Positions 34,240 to 42,808 of a stretch of 64,000 bases of DNA are shown here, piece by piece (within the stretch, counting starts at the first letter, position 1; the number at the start of each line of letters is the position of its first letter). The notes under the pieces were generated by a model that saw nothing but the letters and a program-made list of their open reading frames with translations, had not been told where the DNA came from and made no database searches. The position numbers and the translations under genes are program-made. Origin of the DNA: Shinella granuli (GTDB lineage: Bacteria; Pseudomonadota; Alphaproteobacteria; Rhizobiales; Rhizobiaceae); the NCBI RefSeq assembly GCF_004341885.1, contig NZ_SLVX01000019.1, positions 1-64,000 on the forward strand, in the 5' to 3' direction.

Positions 34240-34352
34240 GGGATTCTCCCGGCATGCCTGTTTTCTAGAGTCATGCCACGGCATCCAAATTCGCTCCAAC
34301 AGTTTTTTATCGGCCGCGCTTGCATTCGGATGGAATATTGCCGATATGGGGG

Positions 34353-34454
34353 ACGGGAGGTTGGTGGTGGACGAGCCACTCGCCAACCGGGTCAGGTCCG
34401 GAAGGAAGCAGCCCTAACGAGCCCCGGCACGGGTCATCGTGCCAGCCTCCCACC
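34353..34454 (+). ncRNA. ffs: Signal recognition particle RNA (4.5S)
   Basis: About 100 bases form one long hairpin, GGGAGG (34355-34360) pairing with CCTCCC (34446-34451). The apical part contains GGTCAGGTCCGGAAGGAAGC followed by AGCCCTAACGA, the invariant SRP domain-IV loop bound by Ffh. Ends are set by pairing and may be off by a few bases. It lies directly upstream of dnaX, the usual rhizobial position. With Ffh it targets membrane proteins to the Sec translocon. Confidence 0.95.
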
Positions 34455-34513
34455 TTACCGTCCTGATCCTGGCCGTCCTGTCGGGACTGAAAGTTCGATT
34501 AGCGGCAGGGTCT

Positions 34514-36406
34514 ATGAGCGACGTAACCCCCAATCCGTCCAGCGAAAAACCCGCCGCCTACCGGGTTCTCGCGCGAAAATACCGCCCCAAGGATTTCTCC
34601 GACCTGATGGTCGGCCAGGAGCCGATGGTCCGCACGCTGACCAATGCGTTCGAGACCGGGCGCATCGCGCAGGCCTACATGCTGACCGGCGTTCGCGGCG
34701 TCGGCAAGACGACGACCGCCCGCATCCTCGCCCGCGCGCTCAATTACAAGACATCCGAGATCGACCGCCCGACGATCGACCTTCGCGTGCCCGGCGAGCA
34801 TTGCCAGGCCATCATGGAGGGCCGGCATGTCGATGTCATCGAGATGGACGCCGCCTCCCATACCGGCATCGACGACATCCGCGAGATCATCGAGCAGGTG
34901 CGCTATCGTCCGGTCTCGGCGCGCTACAAGGTCTATATCATCGACGAAGTGCACATGCTCTCGACGCAGGCCTTCAACGGCCTCCTGAAGACGCTCGAAG
35001 AGCCGCCGGAGCACGTCAAGTTCATCTTCGCGACGACCGAGATCCGCAAGGTCCCGATCACCGTCCTGTCGCGCTGCCAGCGCTTCGACCTGCGCCGCAT
35101 CGGCGCCTCGGACCTCGTCGGCCTCTTCACCACCATCCTGGGCAAGGAAGGCGTGGCGTTCGAGCCGGATGCGCTCGCCATGATCGCCCGCGCCGCCGAG
35201 GGCTCGGCCCGCGACGGCCTGTCGCTGCTCGACCAGGCGATCGCCCATGGCGGCGGCCGCGTCGAGGTGAACGCCGTGCGCGGCATGCTCGGCCTTGCCG
35301 ACCGCGCGCGCATCGTCGATCTCTTCGAACATGTCGTGAAGGGCGATGCCGCCGCCGCGCTCGCCGAATTTTCCGCGCAATACGAGGCCGGCGCCAGCCC
35401 GCCCGTCGTGCTGACGGACCTTGCCGACTTCACCCACCTCGTCACCCGCATGAAATATGTGCCCGATGCCGCCGGCGACCAGTCGCTGAGCGAGATCGAG
35501 CGCGTGCGCGGCGTCGAGTTCGCCAATTCCATCGCCGTCACCGCGCTGTCGCGCATGTGGCAGATGCTGCTGAAGGGCATTCCGGAGACGGAAGCCTCCA
35601 GCCGCCCGGCGGGCGCCGCCGAGATGGTCATCATCCGCCTCGCGCACGCCGCCAACCTGCCGTCGCCCGAAGAGGCGGCCCGTCGCCTCGCCGAGCTCGC
35701 GGGCGGCCAGGGCGGCGGCAATGGCGCGCGCACCCCGCAATCCGGCGGCTATGGCGGCAATGGCGGCCAGCCGACGGCACAGGCCGCGGTCGCCGCCGTT
35801 TCCCGTTCGCCGGAGGCACCGGCCCAGCGCGCCCAGTCGGGCGGCGCGGCGGTTACCATGCTGCGCCCCGTGCCGCAGGCCGAGCCCGCATCCCAGCCGG
35901 TCGGCCGCATCGAGACCGCACCGGCCGAGCAGCCGGCCGCCGAGCCGAAGGTGCCGGTGAAGTCGGTCGCCGACATTGCCGACCTCTGCACCAAGAACCG
36001 CGACATCCGCCTGCGCGCGCTCGTGCGCGCCTTCGTGCGGCCGGTCAGCGTGGAGGCCGGGCGTCTTGAGATCAGCCTTGCCAACGATGCGCCGAAGTCG
36101 CTCGTCAACGACCTGTCGAACCGGCTGCAGGAATGGACCGGCATACGCTGGATGGTGATCCTGTCGCGCGAACCGGGCGGGCCGACGCTGGCCGAGGCCG
36201 AGACGATGGCGCAGGAAGCGCGCGTTGCCGATGCGCGCCAGGATCCCGACGTGGCCGCCATCCTGCAGCGCTTCCCGGGCGCCAAGATCATGGACGTGCG
36301 CATCAAGGTGCAGGAAACGGAAGACGAGCCCGAGACCGTCGAGGTCGCGGCCGTTGCGGAATCCGCAGAGGGCGACATCCTGCCCGGCGACGATATCGAA
36401 CACTAG
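34514..36406 (+). CDS. dnaX: DNA polymerase III subunit gamma/tau
   Basis: 630 residues from ATG at 34514. The clamp-loader ATPase: Walker [19 protein letters not shown], Walker [11 protein letters not shown], sensor SRC in [11 protein letters not shown]. The zinc module between Walker A and B is degenerate: only the last of four cysteines is left ([11 protein letters not shown]). Domain III extends to about 370. A glycine/alanine/proline-rich linker (about 395-480) leads to the tau C-terminal domain that contacts the polymerase and helicase. I see no A-rich slippery heptamer, so a separate gamma form by frameshifting is not expected. Confidence 0.95.
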   Translation: MSDVTPNPSSEKPAAYRVLARKYRPKDFSDLMVGQEPMVRTLTNAFETGRIAQAYMLTGVRGVGKTTTARILARALNYKTSEIDRPTIDLRVPGEHCQAIMEGRHVDVIEMDAASHTGIDDIREIIEQVRYRPVSARYKVYIIDEVHMLSTQAFNGLLKTLEEPPEHVKFIFATTEIRKVPITVLSRCQRFDLRRIGASDLVGLFTTILGKEGVAFEPDALAMIARAAEGSARDGLSLLDQAIAHGGGRVEVNAVRGMLGLADRARIVDLFEHVVKGDAAAALAEFSAQYEAGASPPVVLTDLADFTHLVTRMKYVPDAAGDQSLSEIERVRGVEFANSIAVTALSRMWQMLLKGIPETEASSRPAGAAEMVIIRLAHAANLPSPEEAARRLAELAGGQGGGNGARTPQSGGYGGNGGQPTAQAAVAAVSRSPEAPAQRAQSGGAAVTMLRPVPQAEPASQPVGRIETAPAEQPAAEPKVPVKSVADIADLCTKNRDIRLRALVRAFVRPVSVEAGRLEISLANDAPKSLVNDLSNRLQEWTGIRWMVILSREPGGPTLAEAETMAQEARVADARQDPDVAAILQRFPGAKIMDVRIKVQETEDEPETVEVAAVAESAEGDILPGDDIEH

Positions 36407-36482
36407 CAATTCCAGCCGAGATGCGGAACGGAATTGCGCGAAAACAAATGCTCTAACATCCAGTCAGAAAGAGGAGAGGCCG

Positions 36483-36806
36483 ATGCGCGACATCATGGGC
36501 ATGATGGGCAAGGTCAAGGAAATGCAGGCCAAGATGGAGAAGATGCAGGAGGAGATTGCCGCCCTTCAGGTGAGCGGCACCTCCGGCGGCGGCCTCGTCT
36601 CGGTCACGCTCGACGGCAAGGGCAATCTCAAGGGCCTGAAGATCGACCCCTCGCTCTTCAAGGAAGACGACGTGGAAATCCTCGAGGACCTGATCGTCGC
36701 GGCCCACAAGGACGCCAAGGACAAGGCCGAGGCCGAGGCTGCCGAAAAGACCAAGGCGCTGACCGCCGGCCTGCCGATCCCGCCCGGCTTCAAACTGCCG
36801 TTCTGA
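36483..36806 (+). CDS. ybaB: YbaB/EbfC nucleoid-associated protein
   Basis: 107 residues from ATG at 36483 with GAGGAGAGG upstream. The fold is visible as an N-terminal amphipathic helix ([20 protein letters not shown]), a three-strand sheet ([16 protein letters not shown]) and a long C-terminal helix, ending [10 protein letters not shown]. It is a homodimeric DNA-binding protein. The dnaX-ybaB-recR neighbourhood is strongly conserved in bacteria; here two other genes (LysE, MOSC) are inserted before recR. Confidence 0.93.
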   Translation: MRDIMGMMGKVKEMQAKMEKMQEEIAALQVSGTSGGGLVSVTLDGKGNLKGLKIDPSLFKEDDVEILEDLIVAAHKDAKDKAEAEAAEKTKALTAGLPIPPGFKLPF

Positions 36807-36841
36807 TCTTGTAGGGTCTGGCTTTCCGAGGAGGATTTTCG

Positions 36842-37453
36842 ATGAGCCTGATGACCCTCATTGTTTTTGCCGGCGCGCTGATGATGGCGGCCGGCTCGCC
36901 CGGCCCGAGCATCGCGGCGCTCGTCGCCCGCGTGCTGTCGCGCGGGGCAAAAGACGTGCTGCCCTTCCTCGCCGCCATGTGGATCGGCGAGGGCATCTGG
37001 CTCACCTGCGCCGTGCTCGGCCTTGCGGCCATCGCCGAGACCTTCCATGCCGCCTTCGTCGCCATCAAGTGGCTGGGCGTCGCCTACCTGCTCTATCTCG
37101 CCTGGAAGATGTGGTTCGCGCCGGTGGAGACCGGCGACGGCGCCCTGCCGGAGGCGCGCTCGGGCGCAAGGCTGTTCTTCGCCGGCCTGACGGTGACGCT
37201 CGGCAATCCGAAGATCATGATGTTCTACGTCGCGCTCCTGCCGGCGATCATCGATCTCGGCGCCGTCACCCTCGTCGGCTGGGCCGAACTGGTCGTGACC
37301 ATGTTCGTCGTGCTGGTCGCGATCGACCTCGCCTGGGTCTTCCTCGCCGCGCGCGCCCGGCTGTTCCTGAAGAGCCCGCGCGCCGTGCGCATCGCCAACC
37401 GCGTCAGCGCCGGCACCATGGCCGGTGCCGCGGCGGCCATCGCCACCCGCTGA
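36842..37453 (+). CDS. LysE/RhtB-family exporter
   Basis: 203 residues; ATG at 36842 with GAGGAGG upstream. Six hydrophobic segments and the family mark SPGPSIAALVARVLSRG at the N terminus, GVAYLLYLAWKMW in helix 3, and GLTVTLGNPKIMMFYVALLP. It exports an amino acid or related metabolite across the inner membrane; substrate unknown. It is separated from ybaB by 35 bases and converges on the MOSC gene, stop codons touching (37453/37454). A second family member lies at 56222. Confidence 0.85.
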   Translation: MSLMTLIVFAGALMMAAGSPGPSIAALVARVLSRGAKDVLPFLAAMWIGEGIWLTCAVLGLAAIAETFHAAFVAIKWLGVAYLLYLAWKMWFAPVETGDGALPEARSGARLFFAGLTVTLGNPKIMMFYVALLPAIIDLGAVTLVGWAELVVTMFVVLVAIDLAWVFLAARARLFLKSPRAVRIANRVSAGTMAGAAAAIATR

Positions 37454-38068
37454 TCAGCCGGTGAGGGCCGCGCGCAGCTTGTCGTTGATGGGGGCGGCGA
37501 GATAGCGCAGCCGGTCTTCCTCCGAAACGTTCCTGCCATAGGTGCGCAGCAGCTCCGGCATGGTCACCGAAGCGCCGTCGAAGGGCGTATAGGTCGCGGC
37601 ATCGCCGGCCTGGATCACCCCGTCCCGCAGCACGCGGCAATAAAAACCCGGCCGGCCCGCCTGCATGAAGCGTTTCGCAAAGGCCGGGTCGCCCATGCGG
37701 GCGGTCAGCGTGTTGCAGGGAATGCGCGTCGAGGTCACTTCGAGCAGCACGCTCTCCGTCTCGATCCGGTCGCCGACCGAGACGCTGCGGCTGTCGAGGC
37801 CCTCGATGACGAGGTTCTCGCCGAAGGTTCCCGGCTCCAGCGTGCGGCCGAGTTCCTTCGACCACCAGGCAAGGTCGATCGCGCCGAGGCCGTAGACCGC
37901 CTGTTCCGGCCCGCCATGGTGTTTCCGGTTGCAGATCGCATCGCCCAGCAGGCCCTCACGGTCGACGACCACGGCCGCATCGGTCGGCGTCTTGAAAATG
38001 CCCGTCTTGTAGCTTTTGCCGGGAAGCGGACGGGCAAGGCCCGTGCATACGGCGAGAATTCTGATCAA
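37454..38068 (-). CDS. MOSC-domain protein (YiiM-like)
   Basis: 204 residues from TTG at 38068, supported by GGAGG 6 bases upstream and by the expected start (M)IRILAVCTG. No ATG gives a full domain. The MOSC fold is visible in KTGIFKTP, GLLGDAICNRKHHGGPEQAV (conserved substrate loop), GTFGENLVIEGL and the active cysteine in RIPCNTL. The C-terminal 3-alpha segment is typical of YiiM-type proteins, which reduce N-hydroxylated bases with molybdenum cofactor. It lies divergent to recR with 57 bases between. Confidence 0.85.
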   Translation of the reverse strand: MIRILAVCTGLARPLPGKSYKTGIFKTPTDAAVVVDREGLLGDAICNRKHHGGPEQAVYGLGAIDLAWWSKELGRTLEPGTFGENLVIEGLDSRSVSVGDRIETESVLLEVTSTRIPCNTLTARMGDPAFAKRFMQAGRPGFYCRVLRDGVIQAGDAATYTPFDGASVTMPELLRTYGRNVSEEDRLRYLAAPINDKLRAALTG

Positions 38069-38125
38069 GCGCTGCCTCCAGCAAGATGGATTCCGTTTCC
38101 CCTGGATATGGGCTAGATACCGGCA

Positions 38126-38731
38126 ATGGCAAAACGAGTCACCGGCCCCGAAATCGAAAAACTCATCCAGCTCCTGGCGAAGGTGCCGGGCCTCGGCCCG
38201 CGCTCGGCGCGTCGCGCCGCGCTGCATCTCGTCAAGAAGAAGGACCAGCTGCTCGGCCCGCTCGCCGATGCGATGGGCGAGGCGCATCGCAAGGTGCGCA
38301 TCTGCTCGTGCTGCGGCAATGTCGATACGAGCGATCCCTGCACCGTCTGCACGGACGTGCGGCGCGACCATGCGGTCATCATCGTCGTCGAGGACGTGTC
38401 CGACCTCTGGGCGCTGGAGCGCGCCGGCGCGATGAACGCGGCCTACCATGTGCTCGGCGGCACGCTCTCGCCGCTCGACGGCGTGGGGCCTGACGATCTC
38501 AACATCCGCGGCCTCGTCGACCGCGTGGCGAAGGGCGGCGTGCGCGAACTGATCATCGCCGTCAACGCCACCGTCGAGGGGCAGACGACGGCACATTACA
38601 TCACCGACCAGCTCTCCGGCCTTGAAGTGAAGATCACCCGGCTCGCCCATGGCGTTCCGGTCGGCGGCGAGCTGGATTATCTCGACGAAGGAACCTTGAC
38701 GGCCGCCTTGCGCGCCCGCACGGCGATTTGA
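38126..38731 (+). CDS. recR: Recombination mediator protein RecR
   Basis: 201 residues, full length, ATG at 38126. Helix-hairpin-helix [20 protein letters not shown] at the N terminus, the four-cysteine zinc finger [16 protein letters not shown], and the Toprim domain with [12 protein letters not shown] and [15 protein letters not shown]. With RecF/RecO it loads RecA at single-stranded gaps. It ends 13 bases before the lytic transglycosylase start. Confidence 0.95.
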   Translation: MAKRVTGPEIEKLIQLLAKVPGLGPRSARRAALHLVKKKDQLLGPLADAMGEAHRKVRICSCCGNVDTSDPCTVCTDVRRDHAVIIVVEDVSDLWALERAGAMNAAYHVLGGTLSPLDGVGPDDLNIRGLVDRVAKGGVRELIIAVNATVEGQTTAHYITDQLSGLEVKITRLAHGVPVGGELDYLDEGTLTAALRARTAI

Positions 38732-38744
38732 GGGAGATCTGTTC

Positions 38745-40166
38745 ATGCTAGGCTGGCTTTTACGGCTCACCCCCCTCTGCCCTGCCGGGCATCTCCCCCT
38801 CAAGGGGGGAGATCGGCAAGGAGTTCGCCCTTTCAGCAATCTGAAGCGTCAACGATTGGCGAGCGGTTGCCGCGGGTCGATCTCCCCCCTTGAGGGGGAG
38901 ATGCCCGGCAGGGCAGAGGGGGGTATCGCCACCCGCCTCGCATCGCTCCTCGCGCTTGCTGTCATAGCGATGGCCCTTCCCGCCCAGGCCGCCTCCAAGG
39001 CCGAGGTGGAAAAAATGTTCCGTGCCTGGATCGACAACGACCTCTGGCCGGCCGCGCAGAAGACCGGCGTCAGCGAAAAGACGTTTCGCGCGGCGATGCA
39101 GGGCGTGACGCTCAACTGGGACCTGCCCGACCTCGTGCCGCCCGGCTCAAGGCCGAAGAAGGAAGAGGCGCAGAGCCAGGCGGAGTTCTCCTCGCCTGGC
39201 GCCTACTTCTCCGAAAAGCGCCTGCAGGGACTGGCGGGAACGGGAAGCCGGCTCGCCAAGACCCACGCCGCGACCCTGCGCAGGATCGAGCAGCGCTTCG
39301 GTGTGCCCGGCGAGATCATCGTCGCCGTCTGGGGCCGGGAATCCGGCTTCGGCAGCGCGAAGATCCCCTATTCTGCGGTGGAGGTGCTCGCCACCAAGGC
39401 CTTCATGTCGACGCGCAAGGACATGTTCCGCAAGGAGCTGATCGCCGCGCTGCATATCGTCGATGGCGGCGACCGGACGGTTGCGCAATTGAAGGGTTCG
39501 TGGGCCGGCGCGCTCGGCCAGCCGCAGTTCATGCCGACCAGTTTCCTGCAATATGCCGTCGATTTCGACGGTGACGGCGTGCGCGACATCTGGGGTTCGG
39601 TGCCGGACAGCCTCGCCTCGATCGCCAATTACCTCGCCAAGAAGGGCTGGCAGGCGGGCCGCGGCTGGGGCTACGAGGTGTCGATCCCGGCGGGGGTCTC
39701 CTGCGCGCAGGAAGGGCCGGATCTGGCAAAGCCCATCTCCGCCTGGGCGTCGAGCGGCATCACCCGCATTTCCGGCAAGGGTTTTCCCTCCGGCGAGGCG
39801 AAGGCGTCCGGCATGATGCTTGTCCCCGCCGGTACGCACGGCCCGGAATTCATCGTCACGCCGAATTTCTACGTGCTCAAGGAATACAACAATTCCGACC
39901 TCTATGCCCTCTTCATCGGCAATCTTGCCGATCGCATCGCCTATGGCAGCGGCCCGTTCCGCGGCGCATGGGGCGATGTCGGCAAGATGCTGCGCTCTGA
40001 TGTGCTCGCCATGCAGAAGGCGCTCGTCGCCAAGGGCTACGATGTCGGCAAGGTCGATGGCCTGCCGGGCTACAAGACCCGCCGCTCGCTCGGCGACTGG
40101 CAGGCCAAGAGCGGCCTGACGCCGACCTGCTATCCGGATGCCTCGCTCAAGGCGAAGCTGCGGTAG
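38745..40166 (+). CDS. Lytic murein transglycosylase (MltB/SLT_2) with altered 5' end
   Basis: 473 residues from ATG at 38745, which has GGGAG 8 bases upstream. The first 60 residues are unlike any secretion signal because a perfect inverted repeat (38769-38924) lies inside the frame; a normal signal peptide then follows (TRLASLLALAVIAMALPAQAA, just over 20 residues, about 62-82). An ATG at 38901 in the repeat would give 421 residues but has no spaced ribosome binding site. The catalytic domain holds the acid glutamate in WGRESGFG and TVAQLKGSWAGALGQPQFMP. A peptidoglycan-binding domain ends it (LVAKGYDVGKVDGLPGY). It cuts glycan strands in the periplasm. Confidence 0.85.
   Translation: MLGWLLRLTPLCPAGHLPLKGGDRQGVRPFSNLKRQRLASGCRGSISPLEGEMPGRAEGGIATRLASLLALAVIAMALPAQAASKAEVEKMFRAWIDNDLWPAAQKTGVSEKTFRAAMQGVTLNWDLPDLVPPGSRPKKEEAQSQAEFSSPGAYFSEKRLQGLAGTGSRLAKTHAATLRRIEQRFGVPGEIIVAVWGRESGFGSAKIPYSAVEVLATKAFMSTRKDMFRKELIAALHIVDGGDRTVAQLKGSWAGALGQPQFMPTSFLQYAVDFDGDGVRDIWGSVPDSLASIANYLAKKGWQAGRGWGYEVSIPAGVSCAQEGPDLAKPISAWASSGITRISGKGFPSGEAKASGMMLVPAGTHGPEFIVTPNFYVLKEYNNSDLYALFIGNLADRIAYGSGPFRGAWGDVGKMLRSDVLAMQKALVAKGYDVGKVDGLPGYKTRRSLGDWQAKSGLTPTCYPDASLKAKLR
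38769..38924. repeat. Perfect 47-bp inverted repeat inside transglycosylase gene
   Basis: Arms 38769-38815 and 38878-38924 are exact reverse complements, separated by 62 bases. Each arm itself contains the shorter palindromes CCCTGCCGGG and CCCCCTCAAGGGGG. The element leaves the reading frame open and encodes about 52 residues between the start codon and the signal peptide of the transglycosylase. It resembles mobile palindromic elements that insert into genes in some alphaproteobacteria. Confidence 0.8.
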
Positions 40167-40178
40167 GGCTTTTCGCCG

Positions 40179-41822
40179 TCAGTGGATATCCACCTGCCGC
40201 TTGAAGCGCTCGTATTCGTGCGGCACGATCGTCTGCCGCTCGATCATGCGGTGGACCCGCGGCGGCTCGGCGCCGCTGTGCAGCAGGCGCAGCTTCTCGC
40301 CGTTGGCGGCATCGGCATGGGTGCGGCGCTGGTTGTGGCGCACATATTCCACCCAGGTCGGCACATGGTAGGTCTCGGTCCAGACTGTCGGGTTCTCCAG
40401 GTCGCGCATCAGCGCCCACTGGCCGGCGCCGTCGCGGATGCGGATGCGCCGCCGCTCGGTCATCGCCTCCAGGAAGTCCGGTATGTCGCCTTCGGCGATC
40501 TCGTAGTCGATCAGAACGACGATCGGGCCGCTGCGCGGCTTCAGGTCGAGCGGCAGGTCCGGCTCGCTGAAGCGGTTGAGCGGATCGACATTAAGGCTCT
40601 GCAGTTCGGGAAGCTTGAAGCGAAGGCCGAGCGCCGCGCCGGCGATCATCACCACCGCCGAGGCGAGGAGCGCGGCTTCGGCGCCGTGCGTGTCGGCCGT
40701 TGAGCCCCAGATCCAGCTGCCCGCGGCAATGCCGCCGAAGGTGGTCGTCTGGTAGAGCGAGAGCGCGCGGGCGACGACCCAGCGCGGCGTCGAAAGCTGC
40801 ACCGTCGTGTTGAACAGCGAGAGCGCCATGACCCAGGAGGCGCCGGCGATCGAAAGCACGGCCCCGGTCAGCAGCGCCGAGGCGCTGACCGCCGAAACGC
40901 CGGCGCTGACGGCAAAGCCGGTGAAGGCGAGGCGGGCGATGGTCTCCGTCGTGAGGCGCTCGCGCACCCGCGCATTCATCAGCGCGCCGCCGATCGCCCC
41001 GAGCCCGAAACAGCCGAGCAGGATGCCGTAGGTCAGCGGCCCGCCCGAAACGAGGTCGCGGGCGATCAGCGGGAGTAGCGAGAGGATGGAGCTCGTCGCA
41101 AGGCCGAAGGCGAAACCGCGCAGGAGCACCTTGCCGAGGTTCGGCGACATGGAGACGTAGCGCAGGCCCGCCGAGATGGCGCGGACGAAATCCTCGCGCG
41201 GCAGGCCGCTCGGCGAGACGTTCGGCTTCCAGCGGAAGAGCGCATAGAGGAGGGCGAAATAGCTGAGCGCATTGGCGGCGAAGGCCGCCGCCGCCCCCGC
41301 CGCGGCGACGATCGCGCCGCCGATGGCCGGGCCGACACTACGGGTGAGGTTGAAGCCCATGCTGTTGAGCGAGACGGCGGCGGGAAGGTCCTCGCGCGGC
41401 ACCATGTCGCCGACGGAGGCCTGCCAGGCCGGGTTGTTGAGCGCCGTGCCGCAGCCGAGCAGGAAGGTGAAGGTCAAAAGCAGCCAGGGCGTTATGACGC
41501 CGTACCACGTACAGAGCGTCAGGCCGATCGCGACGGTCAGCATGAAACACTGCGCCGTCAGCATCAGCTTGCGCCGGTCGAAATTGTCGGCGAGCGCGCC
41601 CGCGGCGACGGAGAACAGCATGATCGGCAGCGAGGTGGAGGCCTGCACCAGCGCCACCATGTTGGCCGAGGAGGTGATCGAGGCCATCATCCAGGCCGCG
41701 CCGACGGACTGGATGAGCCCGCCGAAATTGGAGATCAGGCTCGCCGCCCAGATCAGCCGAAAGGTTTCGTTCCTGAAGGGGGCGAGGGGGGATGTCCGGT
41801 CTGGCACGGGGAGGGCACTCAT
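40179..41822 (-). CDS. MFS transporter fused to ABM-like domain
   Basis: 547 residues. Residues 10-410 form an MFS_3 (EntS-like) transporter of 12 helices with NFGGLIQSVGAAWMM, the motif-A loop ADNFDRRKLML and GCGTALNNPAWQASVGDMVP. About 435-547 are soluble: VVLIDYEIAEGDIPDFLEAM, WALMRDLENPTVWTETYHVP and VEYVRHNQRRTHAD, matching the ferredoxin-like alpha/beta barrel of antibiotic biosynthesis monooxygenases. The fused domain probably lies in the cytoplasm and may bind or modify the exported compound. The natural product is unknown. Fusions of this kind are known from rhizobia and related groups. It stands alone on the minus strand. Confidence 0.85.
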   Translation of the reverse strand: MSALPVPDRTSPLAPFRNETFRLIWAASLISNFGGLIQSVGAAWMMASITSSANMVALVQASTSLPIMLFSVAAGALADNFDRRKLMLTAQCFMLTVAIGLTLCTWYGVITPWLLLTFTFLLGCGTALNNPAWQASVGDMVPREDLPAAVSLNSMGFNLTRSVGPAIGGAIVAAAGAAAAFAANALSYFALLYALFRWKPNVSPSGLPREDFVRAISAGLRYVSMSPNLGKVLLRGFAFGLATSSILSLLPLIARDLVSGGPLTYGILLGCFGLGAIGGALMNARVRERLTTETIARLAFTGFAVSAGVSAVSASALLTGAVLSIAGASWVMALSLFNTTVQLSTPRWVVARALSLYQTTTFGGIAAGSWIWGSTADTHGAEAALLASAVVMIAGAALGLRFKLPELQSLNVDPLNRFSEPDLPLDLKPRSGPIVVLIDYEIAEGDIPDFLEAMTERRRIRIRDGAGQWALMRDLENPTVWTETYHVPTWVEYVRHNQRRTHADAANGEKLRLLHSGAEPPRVHRMIERQTIVPHEYERFKRQVDIH

Positions 41823-41929
41823 TCTCGACGCAGCGTTGTGGACAATCTAGTTCATGGGACGAAAGGGGCAAGCCGGTGGCGGCAAAAGGTGGGGGATCAG
41901 GTCGCCACAGGCGGCCGGAAGAGCCGACC

Positions 41930-41958
41930 TTGCAATTGTGACAGACACGGTCTATATC
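41930..41958 (+). promoter_or_regulatory. Predicted sigma-70-type promoter of the rimP operon
   Basis: TTGCAA at 41930-41935, a 17-base spacer and TATATC at 41953-41958. The expected transcript begins near 41965 and immediately runs into the hairpin-T structure at 41987, leaving a leader of about 100 bases before rimP. Confidence 0.5.
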
Positions 41959-41986
41959 AGCTGCAAATTCTTGATCGCCAGATGAA

Positions 41987-42016
41987 GAGTGGGCCCGCGA
42001 GGACCCGCTCTTTTTT
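41987..42016 (+). terminator. Terminator-like attenuator in the rimP leader
   Basis: GAGTGGGCCC (41987-41996) pairs with GGACCCGCTC (42001-42010), one mismatch, loop GCGA, followed by six T. It lies about 30 bases after the predicted transcription start and 49 before rimP. Its position suggests attenuation of the operon, possibly by antitermination feedback through NusA. There is no gene upstream on this strand that it could terminate. Confidence 0.65.
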
Positions 42017-42064
42017 ATTGGCCCGATCGAGTGCATGATAACGACTATCCCGGGAGGGCATGTC

Positions 42065-42676
42065 ATGTCCGACACGAGTGAAACAGGAAATGCGGCCATC
42101 GAGCCGCGGCTGATCGTCGAGACCGGTCTCGACCGGCGCGTCGCCGACATCATCGAGCCGACCATCGAGCAGATCGGTTACCAGTTGGTGCGCGTGCGCC
42201 TCTCGGCGCAGAACGGCGCGACGCTGCAGATCATGTGCGAGCGGCCGGACGGCACGATGACGGTCGAGGACTGCGAGAAGGTCTCGATGGCCGTCTCGCC
42301 GGTGCTCGACGTTGAGGATCCGATCGACAAGGCGTATCATCTCGAAGTCTCGTCGCCCGGCATCGACCGGCCGATGGTCCGCAAGTCGGACTTTTCGCGC
42401 TGGCTCGGCCACCTGCTGAAATGCGAGACGTCGATCCTCGTCGACAGCCGCAAGCGCTTCCGCGGCAAGATCGTGGCGGCCGACGAGAACGGCTTCACCC
42501 TGGAGCGGGACCAGCCCGCCGCCGGCGACGAGCCGACGGTCGTCATCCCCTTCACGGCGCTCGCCGAGGGCCGGCTGATCCTGACCGACGACCTGATCCG
42601 CGATGCGCTGGCCGCCGACAAGAAGGCCAAGGCCGCGCAGGCCGCGAACCAGAACGACGAAGACGGCGACGAATAA
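42065..42676 (+). CDS. rimP: Ribosome maturation factor RimP
   Basis: 203 residues from ATG at 42065, with GGGAGGG 7 bases upstream; an in-frame start at 42035 is unsupported. N-terminal alpha/beta domain [20 protein letters not shown] and [20 protein letters not shown], conserved [11 protein letters not shown], then the Sm-like C-terminal domain ([18 protein letters not shown]). The last 25 residues are a charged tail. It aids 30S subunit assembly. First gene of the rimP-nusA-infB-truB-rpsO-pnp cluster. Confidence 0.94.
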   Translation: MSDTSETGNAAIEPRLIVETGLDRRVADIIEPTIEQIGYQLVRVRLSAQNGATLQIMCERPDGTMTVEDCEKVSMAVSPVLDVEDPIDKAYHLEVSSPGIDRPMVRKSDFSRWLGHLLKCETSILVDSRKRFRGKIVAADENGFTLERDQPAAGDEPTVVIPFTALAEGRLILTDDLIRDALAADKKAKAAQAANQNDEDGDE

Positions 42677-42808
42677 GTTTGTGCGTGCGTTCCTCCCGGG
42701 GGCCTTTGCCCCCTTTGCGGGCGGGGCGGAGAGGACGGAACCGGAGCGGTGCGCTGCTCCCCGATGCCGGAGGCCAAGGCCCCGGCCTGACCATGGAGAC
42801 CTGAGACA

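Noticed and set aside
34514-36406. Programmed frameshift in dnaX giving a gamma subunit
   Set aside because: No A-rich slippery heptamer with downstream hairpin was seen in the linker region.
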